From Hyaloscypha bicolor E (Eukaryota > Ascomycota > Leotiomycetes > Helotiales > Hyaloscyphaceae), in NCBI RefSeq assembly GCF_002865645.1, contig NW_020194546.1, positions 372,001 to 436,000 of the forward strand: a DNA stretch of 64,000 nt. The letters run 5' to 3'. Positions 21,897-32,533 of this stretch are shown in pieces (the first letter of the stretch is position 1; each line of letters starts with the position of its first letter). The notes under the pieces were generated by a model. That model did not search any database. It was not told the origin of the DNA and saw only the letters and a program-made list of their open reading frames with translations. A program made the translations under genes and the position numbers.

Positions 21897-21929
<33 letters not shown>

Positions 21930-23870
21930 CCACATGGGCTCCAACCTTCCTCCACCTGTAGCGCAGATGGGTGGTCCCTACTACCACAATCCAGGCCAGT
22001 CCTTGCCCCATCCAGCGCATCAATATCCCAACGTCACGTCCGATCCGACTGGCAACATGCGATATGCGCTCCCCGTCACCGACTCACGAGTGATGAGCGG
22101 TGGCCGCCACAAGAAGGTGAGTCGAGACGGTCTCGGCCGACCTCGTATTTTGCTGACATGATTCGCGTCGCAGGAAATCAAGCGTAGAACCAAGACGGGC
22201 TGTTTGACCTGCAGAAAGCGCAGAATAAAGGTTAGTTCATGACGTTTCCATTCGGTCGATTTCGTCGATTTGATGGAGAGGAAACGAAGTTGAGGTTCTT
22301 CGCGATGGGATCTTTTCGTTTATAGCAAGCGAATCTACCTAAGTAGGCGAAGGCACATGAGCTTGCTCAAGCCAAATGCAGGAGCGAGACCCGGTTCTCG
22401 AATTTTTTATCTTCCAGCCTGCGAAACTCGTCGGCGTGTCGAGCAATCTGCTAACCTTGTCCTCAGTGCGATGAACTCCATCCAGCCTGCCGCAACTGCC
22501 AAAAGTCGAAGCGTGAGTGCCTTGGCTACGATCCCATCTTCAAGCAACAACCAGGTCCTGCCGCCATTCAACCAGCACCAAGCTCTGCACCCTCCTCAGC
22601 GGGCGTCACAGCCACTTCCAATCCCTACGGAAATCAACCACAAATGCTGGCGGGTGGTTACGGTGCCCCAGCAAACATGGCGTACGACCCGGCTCTCTCA
22701 GCAGGTGTCAGTTCTCCTGGCTCTGCCAGTCAGCAATTTGACTACACCTCCGCAATTGATCCAGCTCTAGAGGCTGTCGCACCTCCTACTTCCGCAGCAT
22801 CAGGGGCTTCGTATCAAACTACAACACCAGGTATGCCAAACTTCCGCGAGGATCTCAAAAGAGATGTTCAGAGTGCTAGTCCATTCTCTTCAGGTGCGTC
22901 GGACACGCCGCACCTGAGAGGTGGTGCCTCTTTCCTCTCCTCTTCTTCAGTTGCATCTTTTGAAGAAGACGCGGCTTACACGACTACTCCAGCAAAGCGG
23001 ACCGTTAACGACCTCCTCGCCCTTGGAGGACCCGTTCCTCCTCGATCGACCACCGACACTGCCACCAACCCTACCATGCTCGACGAAGTTAAGCACCTCT
23101 ACTACAGCATCTACGCGCCTGGCCTCGAAAACTTCCTCGAATCGAAGTGGTTCTCCGTCAAGGGCCTTGCCAAACTCCTCGAAGGCAAGTTCTACCTCGA
23201 ACAATTCGCCGCCCTCCTTCAACAATTCGCCAAGACCTCCCAAAACGATCAGAAGGAGATCCAATACACCTCGAGCGTCGAAGCCAGAGTCGTCTGGGCA
23301 CTTGCTTCTATGGTCCGAACTGCTGCTGCAGAGTCAAATGGTGTAAATGTCAAGACTGTCCCAGCCACCGATGACCCCACTGAGGCTACCAACCGCTTGA
23401 ACGTCTTTGAGACGTTGCTGACTGGTAGAGTTGCCGCAAGCAATCCTCTTACAGCACCGGTTGCGGGAAGCACTGATCACCATAGACTTCGAGAGTTGGA
23501 GTTCTGGTACACCCTTGGCAACTTTGTCTGTCATCAGTATGAAGATGCTGCAGCTGCGAAGGAGGTGGACGAGACTTTGTCGGCGTTGAGAAACCTACTG
23601 GATGGCCGCGAGAACCGTGATGTCCTTTATTCTATCGCGGTCGTCCGTGGTCTTGGCCAGCGGGTGTCGGAATATACCGATAATGACACTCCACTCCACT
23701 TGGACGAGAGCGACAACAAGAGCAAGCTTCTCGTTGCAAAGAAGTTTGTCATGGACGAGGCTGCCGGTGCGGGAACTACAAACGTTATTCGCCGACTTTG
23801 CGACCTCTCCGCGCGATCCTGGTCTTCCCCGGCTGCGACCCCTGCTACTCCAGCCAAATCTGAGAAGTGA
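21619..23870 (+). CDS. Zn(II)2Cys6 transcription factor
   Basis: Three exons: 21619-22116, 22174-22230 and 22467-23870; 652 aa. The 166-residue first exon is Gln/Pro/Ser-rich with a run of about ten Gln. The DNA-binding domain is split by two introns and reads [29 protein letters not shown], the six cysteines in the exact CX2CX6CX6CX2CX6C spacing. It is placed in the middle of the protein (about residue 170), not at the N-terminus. The C-terminal 300 residues are mostly helical, without a clear fungal_trans motif. It should be a nuclear DNA-binding regulator; targets are unknown. The second intron (236 nt) is long for this window. The start is the first ATG in the frame, after a long CT-rich leader. 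Confidence 0.88.
21898..21927 (+). repeat. CAG/CAA microsatellite coding polyglutamine
   Basis: Ten consecutive glutamine codons (CAG mixed with two CAA) followed by two His codons, inside exon 1 of the Zn2Cys6 regulator. It may vary in length between strains. Confidence 0.85.
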
Positions 23871-25206
23871 TCGGCCTCTTATTTGTCTCAAATGGTCTGA
23901 ACGATTCCCTTTCTCGGCGTCGCATTGCATTCTGCTCATTTCTCATCTCTGTAGCATTCCAAAAAGGGGAACATGGGTCTTTCTTTACTTCTCGTGATGC
24001 CGGCAGGCAGGCATTAAGGCATGTCACCAAAAAGAGGTCACATGTCAGCATAAACACTGGTTGGAGGGAAGATTTTATTTGCAGCGCGTAAACAACATCA
24101 GAGTGTACTCCTAGGATGGGCCAGATGGATTAATTCTCGTGTCTGGTTTTTCTTTCTACTTTGTTTGCAAGTGGTGGAAGAACAAAGGACCCGATAGAGA
24201 CCCTTTGGAGTGGCTATCTGGAAAACAGCATGGCTGAGGAAGCGATCAACTGATGATCCAGATGTAGCTTTAGTTTCTATTACACGAAAAGAATGACCGG
24301 TGATTTTAGTCCGTTCTTTTTCTGGCTTTGTTCATGTGATTAGCTCAACTGAAATCTCTACGTTGATACTCGGCTCTATGGAAGAGAACTCGTCATTTGA
24401 CTATCGCAGCCACTCGTTCTGACTCGTTCGAGATTCAAATATCTCCTATATGCCTCCTTGTTCACCCATGCACCATCGAATTATCGATTGCTTTCTTTAT
24501 CGTGCTGTTACAGAACGTCCGGGGATATACCTCAGCCAGATATCCGCGGGTTCCTGCATTGCATATCGGTGCGGAATATAATGTCCCTTGGCACGAGAAG
24601 GCCATGTTCCGGTGTGGCCTGTGTTTCATTGACGGGACGGTGCATGGTGAGAGGGGGCTTGGGGGAGGTTGATGAGTTTTTGTTTGAAGCTCTGCACCGT
24701 TGGAGCCATAATGGAATCGTTCTTCTCGGGAAACATTTTGTTTCACGGGGGCAGGTGTGTTTTCATATAGGGGAAGCTGAGAGGGAGGACTGAATGAGCT
24801 TGCTTGTGGCACTTGGACTGTCTCAGGTCCCAATTAATTGGTAGGTAATAATATCAATGTATCATATTCCTTGAGGTTTTCGGGAGGTGAATCATTTAAA
24901 CATCTCACGGCGAGATATGCAGACGTGGGACCTTGAACTTGGGAACTCACTGTCATCCTTTTCTAGCCTCGTAGTGTTTTGAAGCAAGTCACCTTACTTC
25001 AGATTAGCCCCTTCTGGGCGAGATTCACAATGGCATCAACTGATCATCCCTCGTCATTTTTGTCATAAAACGGTCTATGTCTTTTGTTTTTCTTCGATGA
25101 AGTCAAGAGAGCCCGTCCCAGCCGCTCAATCTACTCTTTCTAGAAGAAATTCTAGCCATACCCTTCCTTTCTTAAGCTAAAAGTCGACCCTCTTTAATTC
25201 TTTGCC
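23871..25206. other. Intergenic, no gene seen
   Basis: About 1.3 kb between the convergent ends of the regulator and the hydroxyacid dehydrogenase. Only short frames without family features were found; no tRNA or snoRNA could be recognised. The flanks are presumably 3' untranslated sequence. Confidence 0.4.
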
Positions 25207-26596
25207 TCATATATCCTTCTGCTCGCCGACAGGGCTCATTAACTTGCCCTTTTCAATCGCACTCCGAATGTTGTCGATGCACCAAGTCTCCATCTTGGTC
25301 TGAGTTTCAACAGTCCAAGTTCCCATATGAGGGACCAACATTACATGGGGATTGGCAATCTGTACAGTCGCGAATCAGTACTGCTTAATTCGGAAGTCCA
25401 AATGTTGCACAACGTGTGGAACATTTAGAATGGAGAGGGGTGGGATGTTTGAGAGCTCTCGAAACATAAGAACGCCGAGAGAAAAGCTTGAGAATATCCA
25501 TACCAGACCAGCATGAACCTTTGGCTCCTCTTCAAAAACGTCCAGCCCGCATGACCAAACTTGTCCCTTCTCCAGCGCAACTACGAGGGCAGCTTCATCC
25601 ATGACCGCACCTCGAGCAGTGTTGACAATCACTACCCCTTTCTTCATTTGCTCGAATTCCTTGGTGGAGATAATATGGCGCGTTTGTTTCTGTTGTTCTG
25701 TCAATATCTAGTTTCCCTTGAAAGTCCTAGGAAGGACTTACATTCAAAGGCAGATTAAGTGATAGCACATCCGAAGTTTTCAACAATTCGTCGAAACCGA
25801 CGTACTTTGCGCCTCCACTCAACTCCTCCGATAGCTTGGAGCGGTTATAATATTGAACTGTCATTCCAAAAGCCTCGGCCTTCTTCTTCAGGTTCCTTCC
25901 GATGCCTCCCATTCCTAAGATACCGAGAACTTTGCCTTGTGGGTCATGACCGAGGGGTGGTGGGGGGGAGCCTTTCCAGTGACCGTTTCGGAGTGCAATC
26001 ATTGCTTGACTGTGTTAGGAAGTAAGATGAGCATCAAGTAAAGAAGCCTTACAGGTATTAAACCCTCTCAAAGCTCCTAAAATGAGGAACATATTCGTAT
26101 CTGCTGTAGCGTCATCCACGGCTGTCGGTACATTCGAGACTCTGATGCCGTGAGCTGTGCAGGCGTGGACGTCAATCTGATCGTATCCAGCTCCTGCTTC
26201 CAATCAGCACTCTGTTGGCCCAATTTCTTCCAGACGCCCAGCCCAAACCTCCATACCATTGTGGGCAATGAACTTCAAGCTCCTTGGCAAGAGGGCTATC
26301 AGTTCCTCGTCGATCAAGCCAGTGATAGCTACACTCTGGAAAGTCCGATACGTGGCCACCACATTATCAAAGGCGCCCGATTTACACTCCTTTATAAACT
26401 CTTCTCGAGATCGGGCCTTGGGTTCGATGATATCTGCGATCTCGGAAATCGAAGCCCATTCTTCGTGCGCACTGAAGGTTTCGGGCACGTATTAGCAAGG
26501 CTGAGCGGGGGAGGGGGGTTCAGAGGGGTTGAAAATCCGAAGCCACGCAACGTACTGCTCAATTTCGCCCAAAAGGAGAACTAGTGGCTTCGTCAT
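25207..26596 (-). CDS. D-isomer-specific 2-hydroxyacid dehydrogenase (glyoxylate/hydroxypyruvate reductase-like)
   Basis: Six exons: 26596-26547, 26471-26257, 26193-26053, 26004-25742, 25689-25504 and 25359-25207; 335 aa. The catalytic domain has HNGAGYDQIDV and VSNVPTAVDDATADTNMFL. The NAD(P)-binding Rossmann motif is LGILGMGGIGRNLKKKAEAF (GxGxxG). Substrate-side catalytic residues appear as Arg in IVNTARGAVMDEAAL, Glu in LDVFEEEP and His in MLVPHMGTWT. This set (R-E-H) defines the family. The enzyme reduces 2-keto acids such as glyoxylate or hydroxypyruvate with NAD(P)H; substrate choice cannot be read here. The short first exon (donor GTGGCT) is the least certain boundary. Confidence 0.9.
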
Positions 26597-27363
26597 TGTC
26601 ACTGTCAATGTTTGTATGCTTCAATGGCAAAGTGGGGAGGGGGAGAGGAAGATGCTGGGTTGTGATGTTTTATGGCGGGGTTGAGAATGCCCCCCCGCGT
26701 TCGCGAGGAAGCTGCGAGCTCGGGAAACAAAAGATAAGGTCCCGCGAGACCAGTGGATTAAACTTTTTTCGGCAATGCGGTGTTCAAGGGACTGTCTGCA
26801 GAGATAGGCAAATGAGGCGTGGTTGAAGGAGGAGCAGGAGGCAGGAAGCAGGTCGGCGTGGCAGGTGAGGTGCGAGTTGTCATTTCTCTGGTTTCATTTC
26901 AGAGCGTGCTTGAGGCAACGGGCAGCGGAGATGCGTGTGAGCGGTCAGGGTCCTGGTTCGGGGTGCAGTGATGTGGGGCCATGGGTGATGTACCTTCTTG
27001 TAGATTAGCCGCGTGTATGAGCGTGTCGATGCCGTTTCCAGCAATCTGTGACTGGCTGGTTCAGGTACAGTACAACACGGCCCAAGTGGGCAGCAGAGCT
27101 GCAAGAGATCATTGCCATTGCGACATCGGCCCGTCAACAACGCCAGTTGATATACTGTCCGAAGGATAGTGTACGTGAAAGATGGGGGTGGGGCGGCGCA
27201 GCGCAGCCTCAGGGCGAGGGCGAGGGCGAGGGCGAGCTCACATCTTTGCCTATCTTGGTGCTTGAACTTCCAAAACCCCCTCGTTCCCATCTTGATGTCG
27301 CGTGCTCATGCATGAAATATAGCTTTTAATCCCCGTTTCCCACGGGGCCCCCGCGGGAGCCCT
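26597..27363. other. Intergenic with short GAGGGC repeat
   Basis: About 770 bp upstream of the hydroxyacid dehydrogenase and downstream of TRP4 (both minus strand). It includes a short tandem GCGAGG array at about 27211-27236. No gene is supported. Confidence 0.4.
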
Positions 27364-28666
27364 CTATGGAGTACTGAAGCTATTGCTGGCCTCCACAAAC
27401 TGTGTCCACTGTCTCCACGCTTCACCACTTTCGACTGCCCATCTCGCTCTCCTGACGCCCTCCTTCCATCTTCCACCTCCTGGACCCCTCTCCGGAATGA
27501 CCTTCCCGTCATCGCCATGTCCCATATCGCTGGTATCAGCTTCACAGACCCCGGCTATGACAAAGAGCGCGGCTGTGTTCATGAGGACGAAATGGAAGAT
27601 GGGGTCATCGCGGGGAAGCTGGTTTTGAAGAAGTTTCGTCAAAATCGCTGCATTCTCGTGCGGTTCCTTGCCAGGCGAGACGTCCTTCAAGGCATGAGCT
27701 GGTAATCCGAAATCAGCGGCACAGATTGTGAAGCTTTCGATGTCCACATCCCCTGGGGTACTTTGGTGAGATGATCTGTCGACAAGCCTCCAGCAGTATG
27801 TTCGACCCGCGCAACTGATCTCATCAAGATCTTCCTCGCCACACACAACCATTGCTTTTCGGGCGCCACTCAGTTGTAGGGCCTCCGCGAACACTGGCCC
27901 AATGTCTCGTCGGGCTACCCCGAGGAGTCGCGCTTCGATGTTTCCCTCCACTGGGTTGGCAAGAGGTCCTAGTAGATTGAAAATTGTTCTCCATCCCAGC
28001 TCTTTCCTAATCGGGGCAACGTATTTCATCCCTGGGTGGAAGATTGGTGCAAAAAGAAAGGCATAATTGCTCTTCTCGTAGATTTTGCAGATTGACTGAG
28101 GGGTGACCGCCATCAAGTTAGGCGCCGTAGGCCGAGTAGAGTTGAGGAGATCAGCTGAGCCAGACTTGGACGTGGAAGCTCGATTTCCATGTTTGCTCAG
28201 CAGAAGCAGGGAAGATGCCAATATAGACGAGGTTGTAGAGATGTTGAAAGTGTGATGTGAATCACCCCCAGTTCCAACAATATCGCACTGCTCAAAACTC
28301 AGTAATCGTACTGCACATCATCTCCCGCAGGCCACTTACCAAACCCCCCTTATAGTCCCCTTCTGGTCTTCCACGGGCCTCAACAACTTTGACCAATGCA
28401 TTCCTGTCTATTTGGGAGGCGGCTGCTCTCATAGCTTCAGCGCATTTCGCAATGACGTCTGCTCTTCGGTCCCATCCTGTGAAATGCAAGCACGTAAGGA
28501 GTGCACCCGTTTGCACAGGAGATAATTGATCAGTGAAGATGAGTGCAATGGCTAGTGCAATCTCCTCTGCAGAGACCTTATTTTCTCCAGGTGAGGGCCA
28601 CAGGCGTCTCAAGAGGGGTGTTATGGAGATATTTTGCTGGGCACTTGGCTCAACTTCGTGGGCCAT
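27364..28666 (-). CDS. TRP4: Anthranilate phosphoribosyltransferase
   Basis: Two exons, 28666-28340 and 28287-27364, 416 aa. The anthranilate/PRPP site is clear: CDIVGTGGDSHHTFNIST followed by LLLLSKHGNRASTSKSGSAD, with the GTGGD and KHGNR motifs intact across the 52-nt intron. FAPIFHPGMKYVAPIRKELG and FNLLGPLANPV complete the family set. It catalyses the second step of tryptophan synthesis, joining anthranilate with PRPP. A GCN4/CPC1-type TGACTCA lies 79 bp upstream of the ATG. It is divergent from the mitochondrial ribosomal protein gene. Confidence 0.95.
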
Positions 28667-28744
28667 GATCTTTCACGGCTAACTGAGAGAATTGTCTTAC
28701 GAATGAAGTCAGGATATCAAGTGTTGAAATTTCTTCTACCCGTT

Positions 28745-28751
28745 TGACTCA
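28745..28751. promoter_or_regulatory. CPC1/GCN4-type site TGACTCA upstream of TRP4
   Basis: A perfect TGACTCA heptamer sits 79 bp from the TRP4 start codon in the divergent TRP4/uL10m promoter. This is the consensus of the general amino-acid control factor (Gcn4, CPC1, CpcA), which activates amino-acid biosynthesis genes in fungi. Function is inferred from the match and position. Confidence 0.6.
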
Positions 28752-28953
28752 TGTCACGAGGAGAATGTTGATTTGTGCCTAAAAATTGTCAGGCCGAAAA
28801 TGCGCCAACCCCTGTCAACCTTTTTGACAGCTTCCCCAGGCGGAACGTCAACTTCAATATTGCTTCAAGAAGTACTTCCGCAAAATGTAAGTGGAGCCAA
28901 TTGCCGCGGCAGTCGTGTATTCTTCAATCTAAAAGCTAATTCCTACTCACAGA

Positions 28954-29985
28954 ATGCCGCCACGAATACATCCGCCCTCGAGGGCTATTGCATCAATTCC
29001 GAAGAAAAGAAGACATGTACGAAGTCAACGACAATATGCTACAGCGGCAGCCATCACACCCGCCGCACCCCATGAGCAGATGACAAAATCCCCCCCGCCC
29101 ATAGCTCGATATCCTCCAACCCAGCCCCCTTCATACAAACCTCCTGAGTTCCGCAAGTCCCAACTTCTCCGCCAATATGCATCACTCCTCCGATCCACAC
29201 CTCTCATGCTTCTCTTTCAACACAACAATCTGAAAGCAAATGAATGGGTTGGAATAAGGCGAGAACTCTCAGCTGCTCTGCAAAAGGTGGATGCGGCGCG
29301 AGTATCTCCTGTCCACCCACCTGAGCCTTTGGCGGACGCAATCAAGATGCAGATTATTCAGACGGGTATCTTCGCCGCCGCGCTCAGAGTCGTGGAGTTT
29401 TACAAGCCGGAATCACGGCCTTCTACACTCGATCCTACAGATCCATCGACTCCATCTTCAGCGGCTGTTCCAGTATTTACTCAGAGCGGTGATCAGTTGA
29501 CGCACACCTTGTCGAAAGCCGCTCATGAAGCAGTAGCAGATACCAGGACGGCTCATGCTCTTGCCCCTTTACTTTCGGGGCCACTATGTCTGTTGACATT
29601 CCCGAATGTTTCCCCGCAGCATATGAAGGCAGCCCTTTCGATTCTATCCCCCAGCCCACCACGATTTCCTGCCCCAACGCGGAGGGCCAATCCTGGATGG
29701 CACGATGCTGCTATACAGAGTGGTTTGCAGAAGCTTCTTTTGCTTGGAGCCCGGGTAGAGGGTAAGGTGTTTGATCTTGAGGGGGCGAAGTGGGTTGGAA
29801 GCATTGATGGAGGGTTGGACGGCCTGCGCGCTCAATTGGTTGCTATGTTGCAAGGCATAGGTGGAGGTGTAACAAATACTTTGGAGAGTGCTGGAAGAAG
29901 TATCTACTTCACAGCTGAAGGTAGACGGACTATGCTGGAGGATGAGCAAAAGGAGGCTTCGAGAGAGACAGCTAAACAAAAGTAA
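28954..29985 (+). CDS. MRPL11: Mitochondrial large-subunit ribosomal protein uL10m
   Basis: Single coding exon, 343 aa, with a likely 5'-leader intron (donor GTAAGTGG near 28889, acceptor CACAG at 28952) just before the ATG. The N-terminus is Arg-rich without acids (MPPRIHPPSRAIASIPKKRR), a mitochondrial targeting peptide. The core has RQYASLLRSTPLMLLFQHNN and NEWVGIRRELSAAL, the L10 RNA-binding region, then LSGPLCLLTFPNVSPQHMK and LLLGARVEGKVFDLEG. The end resembles the L10 linker (LRAQLVAMLQGIGGGV). It forms the base of the stalk on the mitochondrial ribosome. Confidence 0.88.
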   Translation: MPPRIHPPSRAIASIPKKRRHVRSQRQYATAAAITPAAPHEQMTKSPPPIARYPPTQPPSYKPPEFRKSQLLRQYASLLRSTPLMLLFQHNNLKANEWVGIRRELSAALQKVDAARVSPVHPPEPLADAIKMQIIQTGIFAAALRVVEFYKPESRPSTLDPTDPSTPSSAAVPVFTQSGDQLTHTLSKAAHEAVADTRTAHALAPLLSGPLCLLTFPNVSPQHMKAALSILSPSPPRFPAPTRRANPGWHDAAIQSGLQKLLLLGARVEGKVFDLEGAKWVGSIDGGLDGLRAQLVAMLQGIGGGVTNTLESAGRSIYFTAEGRRTMLEDEQKEASRETAKQK

Positions 29986-30069
29986 GATAGGCAAAGCTGC
30001 TTTGTATTCTAAGTGTGAATCTAAATCTAAACCAGCACCTTGGTATCATGGTCTTACGAGAGCATCCAT

Positions 30070-31485
30070 CTATCGCAGCTCCAACTTGGCATTATGACCA
30101 ACTATGCATCTGACTAGGTCCCAATCGCCGTTGTTCCCGACCCAGTCACAAACCACTATACCTGTGCTTCCATCTCCTTTCCCCTCAGTCTCGTTGTGGC
30201 TTCGGCATAAGTGATCAACAATGGATGGGTTGACCTTGGCTGCAACCCTATCGGGCCAGCAGTCGGCCCGCCAGAAATTGGAGGCACTTAAGAAATTCAT
30301 GAAGAATGGTTGCTTCGCCGCCTCCGCTGCGGCGGCCTCTACGTCCCCAGGCCCTGGGCACACAGCCTCGGCAGCTCTTGCAAGCTGATCGGTCGAATAG
30401 GTAATCTTCTTATGAATATTTTCACTTTCAGAGACCTCATAGAAATCCTGAACTCGAATCTCCCCGCTGGAGCATATCCCATCCGCACAGTTGTCTGGCC
30501 AGCTTTCTGCATCAATTGCCCAGCCTCTGCCATTGTTCTCTCCTTTCAGAGAGTCATCCAGGGCAAATCGCCGGATCAAAACTATCTTGTTGCGAGCCTC
30601 CCCAAGCGTTGGAATGCGGTTATCTGTGAACCAGCGGTCATTGGTATAATGAGTTTTAACGATCTTGCTCAAGTGTTGATCCGTTGACTTTCCTACTCCC
30701 TCTCGTTTCAAGGATATGATGATCGCTTCGGTGGGGTTTGCATCAAGAAAGGAGTAGACGGTGTTAATCAGGTCCCGGAAGTACTTCGTTCCCGTAAGAG
30801 AGATAGGAAATGCGCTGTGCACCAGTACGAGGCCTTCTTTCGAAACATCATCTGCGCTCTCAGGTTGGACCCGAATGTCGAGGAAGCGGACCCCATTTTC
30901 AAGTTGCGCTTTCACACTCACGGCTTGGCAACGCACCGATGGGAGAGCTACATGGTGGGTTGGCGAGTTATGAGTGCCCGGTATGCTGAGAGCCGACAGC
31001 GGGATTTCGTGCTTGAGCTTTCCCATCCATGATTCGAGCCTGGTGGAGGAGTAAAGTGTGAGGTGGGAGGACTTTTGGAGGTACACAGCCGTGAACTCGA
31101 AGCGGGGATTGGGGGAAAGCGGTGTGAGCACCGTTGACTGTTGGGATAAGGTAGGTGTATCCACTCTGTATCTTTGTCCCTCGACCTCGAATGTCAATCG
31201 CAAAACTTCCGTGATATTGGTTGCGATGTCCGTAGGTTGGGTTTCGAAAGCAGCAATTGGAACAGAAACATCCTGGCTGGTGAAGCTTTCGGACTTTGCA
31301 GCAAGCTGTGGCGACGAAGGAGTGGTGATGTTGCTCATAAATCCGCTCAGCGTTCTGGTGATGTTGGTGATGTTGGTGATGCCCCCTCCATTGACTCTTG
31401 ACTGAGGGGCTTCAAAACGCTCTAGAAGCTTCAACTCAATTGGATTTGAGGTAACATTGCGGATCGTAAGGGGGGGTGTAGCCAT
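30070..31485 (-). CDS. PI-PLC X-domain-like phosphodiesterase
   Basis: Single exon, 471 aa. The N-terminal 150 residues form a fungal beta-rich extension (MATPPLTIRNVTSNPIELKL). The catalytic X-domain begins with LSALSIPGTHNSPTHH and includes GVRFLDIRVQPE and LVLVHSAFPI, supplying the two catalytic histidines of bacterial-type PI-PLC. It ends with FFMNFLSASNFW and GIVVCDWVGNNGDW. There is no signal peptide, Y-domain or C2 domain, so it belongs to the small, calcium-independent, bacterial-like branch. The substrate is probably a phosphoinositide or GPI-type lipid; this is inferred. The MITE begins 112 bp upstream of the start codon. Confidence 0.88.
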   Translation of the reverse strand: MATPPLTIRNVTSNPIELKLLERFEAPQSRVNGGGITNITNITRTLSGFMSNITTPSSPQLAAKSESFTSQDVSVPIAAFETQPTDIATNITEVLRLTFEVEGQRYRVDTPTLSQQSTVLTPLSPNPRFEFTAVYLQKSSHLTLYSSTRLESWMGKLKHEIPLSALSIPGTHNSPTHHVALPSVRCQAVSVKAQLENGVRFLDIRVQPESADDVSKEGLVLVHSAFPISLTGTKYFRDLINTVYSFLDANPTEAIIISLKREGVGKSTDQHLSKIVKTHYTNDRWFTDNRIPTLGEARNKIVLIRRFALDDSLKGENNGRGWAIDAESWPDNCADGICSSGEIRVQDFYEVSESENIHKKITYSTDQLARAAEAVCPGPGDVEAAAAEAAKQPFFMNFLSASNFWRADCWPDRVAAKVNPSIVDHLCRSHNETEGKGDGSTGIVVCDWVGNNGDWDLVRCIVGHNAKLELR

Positions 31486-31597
31486 TCTACGAAACTGTCA
31501 GGAATCAAGACCATGCATAGGAATTGAAGGCGTTCCCAGCAGCTGATGCTGTTGTAAGTCCAGTGTGGGGTACATGGTCGGGGTCTAGACAGGGGTA

Positions 31598-31990
31598 GAA
31601 GGGTTCACCCACCAACCGCCAAACCCACTTCCCGCCCAAGCAAAAAATCGATTTTTCTCTCACCGTTTATAATACTAATAATTAACCAAAATTAATTTAA
31701 AAAAAATGACTTCTGTTATTTACTAATACTGTCTCTCTCAATTATAGGAAATTTTATAAGAAGACTTATTTTGATTATTCTTTTATATTGCTTTAAAATT
31801 CTTAAATATAAATAAAAACTTAGTTTTACAAGTAATATTAATAATAACTTTTACTTGAAAAAATGAAATTGTGATTAAAGAGTCAATTTAGTAATTAAAA
31901 CTTAATAAAGTATAAAATTAAATTAATATTAAAGTTGAATTTTTGGCTTGGGCGGGAAGTAGGTTTGGGCGGTTGGTGGGTGAACCCTTC
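31598..31990. mobile_element. MITE with long terminal inverted repeats (pogo/Fot1 type)
   Basis: The 393-bp element starts GAAGGGTTCACCCACC and ends with the inverted copy GGTGGGTGAACCCTTC. The inverted match runs about 50 bp with a few mismatches. It is flanked by TA on both sides (31596-31597 and 31991-31992), the target duplication of the Tc1/mariner/pogo superfamily. The interior is very AT-rich (31645-31935) and codes nothing. The outer 30 bp match the terminal repeat of the pogo/Fot1 fragment at 53289, which suggests a non-autonomous derivative of that family. Confidence 0.88.
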
Positions 31991-31992
31991 TA

Positions 31993-32533
31993 AGCTTGGA
32001 GCACGTGCCAAGTGTTCCAACATCGGAAACCATCGGCGAATGATGGGACGGCATTTGGGAATATCGCCATGGAACAGAATACATGCGTGTCCAGCGGATG
32101 TTCGTCCCTTCCTCCACGTCCGCGCCTTCCGTTCAGCGCGGCAAAGCTCCCTCATGAGTTGAGACCTCTTGAGGAGTGCGCCGTCGAGAAGACGCTCCCT
32201 TTTACCCCGGATCCGCCCCGAACGCCGCTTCACTACATCAGATGCTGACAAAGTACGTGTGTGGCTGCCTTCGACGCCGCGTGTGGCCTCTCCTTGTCTG
32301 CAACGGGCAACCCCCTCGGTTTAGTGGTTGATCTGCTTAGCACCCACCCATTGGGGCCATCGCCAACGATTGGAATCAGCTTCATTACTGCGTGCTGTTG
32401 GTGTCCTTTCCATTGCTGCCTTGATCGTACACGTATCCCCCCTCGGTCTTCCTTTCTTTAAAATTTGTCTTGATATCTCTCGTGGAAAACAGTACCCTTC
32501 TTGACGAGCAGTTCTCTTCGTGTCAGGGTCACA
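31993..32533. promoter_or_regulatory. Promoter and leader region of the ABC transporter
   Basis: About 540 bp between the MITE and the transporter start. Short frames only; a CT-rich stretch near 32430-32460 suggests a transcription start. Nothing else was recognised. Confidence 0.35.

Noticed and set aside
22947..23264. Minus-strand frame opposite the Zn2Cys6 regulator
   Set aside because: Shadow of the real coding exon; composition follows the opposite strand's codons.
24420..24445. GTTCGAGATTC as a tRNA T-arm
   Set aside because: No matching acceptor stem, anticodon arm or A box could be placed around it.
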